From Micavibrio sp. (GTDB lineage Bacteria; Pseudomonadota; Alphaproteobacteria; Micavibrionales; Micavibrionaceae): a DNA stretch of 7,823 nucleotides. Made by a program: the position numbers and the translations under genes. The stretch is taken from assembly GCA_027051315.1 (NCBI GenBank), contig JALTZE010000340.1, positions 1 through 7,823 of the forward strand. Reading direction: 5' to 3'. How positions within the stretch are numbered: position 1 is the first letter of the stretch; each line of letters starts with the position of its first letter. The notes beneath the pieces are model-generated. The model made no database searches. It worked only from the letters and a program-made list of their open reading frames with translations, and had not been told where the DNA came from. This document shows positions 7,198 to 7,823 of the stretch, piece after piece.

Positions 7198-7558
7198 ACT
7201 TCTTAGATGTATCAACTACATCACTATATTTAGAGGTAATAGAACTGCGCAAGATAACCATTTTTGTTTCACCACATTCTATCTGAACTTGATAATCATC
7301 AATTTCCTTATCAATCTTACCAATAAGCCCACCTTGTGTTATAATCTTCTCACCTTTTTTCAAAGACTTAACCATATCACTATGCTCTTTAATACGTTTT
7401 TGCTGCGGACGTATCATAAGAAGATAAAAAAGCACAACAGCAATAGCAATAAATCCAAGCTGAACCAACATTACCTCACCACCGCTAGGAGCTTCTGGAG
7501 GAATTTCTGCCGTACCTATTGTTGTTTCTGACGAAGCCCATGCATTTGATATAAACAT
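7196..7558 (-). CDS. yajC: Sec translocon accessory protein YajC
   Basis: A 120-residue single-span membrane protein that associates with SecDF. A short Ser/Thr/Pro-rich N-terminus precedes one transmembrane helix (about 30-49) followed by the hallmark IRPQQKRIKEH (49-59). The cytoplasmic domain has VKSLKKGEKIITQGGLIGKI (63-82), the most conserved part of the family. Length is normal. AAGG at 7566-7569 lies 7 nt before ATG 7558 and supports the start. It is the first gene of the yajC-secD-secF operon. The promoter should lie between 7570 and about 7640, but no convincing - strand -35/-10 pair was found there. Confidence 0.95.
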   Translation of the reverse strand: MFISNAWASSETTIGTAEIPPEAPSGGEVMLVQLGFIAIAVVLFYLLMIRPQQKRIKEHSDMVKSLKKGEKIITQGGLIGKIDKEIDDYQVQIECGETKMVILRSSITSKYSDVVDTSKK

Positions 7559-7582
7559 TTTTCAACCTTTTTAAAATAATTC

Positions 7583-7597
7583 CATATATGCTATACT
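7583..7597 (+). promoter_or_regulatory. Candidate extended -10 promoter for the right-edge gene
   Basis: TGCTATACT (7589-7597) is an extended -10 match (TGn plus TATACT), with no good -35. If active it would give a 5' leader of about 130 nt to the gene starting at 7738. The preceding 13 bases CATATATGCTATA also occur before trmFO (1581-1593). The divergent yajC operon promoter must lie in the same gap, so orientation is uncertain. Confidence 0.35.
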
Positions 7598-7620
7598 AAT
7601 AAGCAGGAAATATAAACATT

Positions 7621-7667
7621 ATGGACATAAAGACAAGGAAATAGTAAAAATTGTCCATGTATTTTTT
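7621..7667 (+). other. Inverted repeat plus T-tract in the leader of the right-edge gene
   Basis: ATGGACA (7621-7627) and TGTCCAT (7652-7658) can pair around a 24-nt loop, and six T follow at 7662-7667. The first arm is also the start of a 7-codon reading frame (MDIKTRK, stop at 7642-7644). The stem is short, so an attenuator or terminator role is only a possibility. A second small hairpin, GATTTTGT 7680-7687 with ACAAAGTC 7692-7699 (AAAA loop, one G-T pair), lies downstream. Confidence 0.25.
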
Positions 7668-7737
7668 GCCCAATAATTAGATTTTGTAAAAACAAAGTCG
7701 AAAATACTACTAATTACAAAAACCGCAAGGATAAAAA

Positions 7738-7823
7738 ATGATAAAATTTTATACTATATTTTTTGCTATAATTATAATCTTTCCATCAATATCACATGCA
7801 CAATTAACGGATAGAAAATATAC
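7738..7823 (+). CDS. Exported protein of unknown function, 3'-truncated by the window edge
   Basis: Twenty-eight codons are visible before the window ends. They encode a textbook Sec signal peptide: a short N-region MIKFY with one lysine, a hydrophobic core TIFFAIIIIFP (residues 6-16), and SISHA followed by QLTDRKY, predicting signal peptidase I cleavage after Ala21. The start is well supported by AAGGA at 7727-7731, 6 nt before ATG 7738. The mature protein would be periplasmic, outer-membrane or secreted. Too little is visible to name a family. It is divergent from yajC across a 179-bp gap. Confidence 0.7.
   Translation, partial: MIKFYTIFFAIIIIFPSISHAQLTDRKY

Noticed and set aside
7175..7531. 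A 118-codon + strand open frame opposite yajC
   Set aside because: Antisense to a clear yajC; the Asn/Thr/Leu-rich translation looks like reverse-strand noise.

Overview
The window is AT-rich (about one third GC by eye), densely packed and bacterial. The gene set and protein styles suggest an AT-rich, possibly host-associated alphaproteobacterium: folate/FAD-type TrmFO, an alphaproteobacterial-looking Fe-superoxide dismutase and a yajC-secD-secF operon. The phylum is an inference from protein style; the sequence contains no rRNA or tRNA to confirm it.

Layout. On the + strand, the left part holds two overlapping, paralogous genes for class I glutamine-amidotransferase-like proteins of the biotin-protein-ligase N-terminal (BPL_N) type. 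The first is cut by the left edge. After a 50-bp gap comes trmFO (tRNA m5U54 methyltransferase), whose 3' end overlaps a TauE/SafE (TSUP) membrane permease gene by 19 bp. Next is sodB, which has its own leader with a strong Shine-Dalgarno sequence and a perfect FNR/FixK-type palindrome. On the - strand, the right part holds yajC, secD and secF in that transcription order. They are separated by 12 and 3 bp and form the classic operon for the Sec translocon accessory complex. At the right edge, divergent from yajC, begins a + strand gene for an exported protein with a clear signal peptide; only 28 codons are visible.

The convergent sodB/secF junction holds the oddest DNA. A perfect 12-bp inverted repeat, with T-tracts reading out on both strands, encloses 127 bp that contain several further hairpins and a core about 55% GC. 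It looks like a bidirectional terminator whose loop has been filled by a palindromic repeat element, or a structured RNA closed by a long-range stem.

Working together: yajC-secDF encodes one machine, the SecDF-YajC complex that drives late steps of Sec export using the proton motive force. The two BPL_N-like genes probably act as a pair, because only the first keeps a complete Cys-His-Glu triad. The trmFO, permease and sodB neighbours have no established joint pathway. No CRISPR array, tRNA, rRNA, transposase or phage gene was found.
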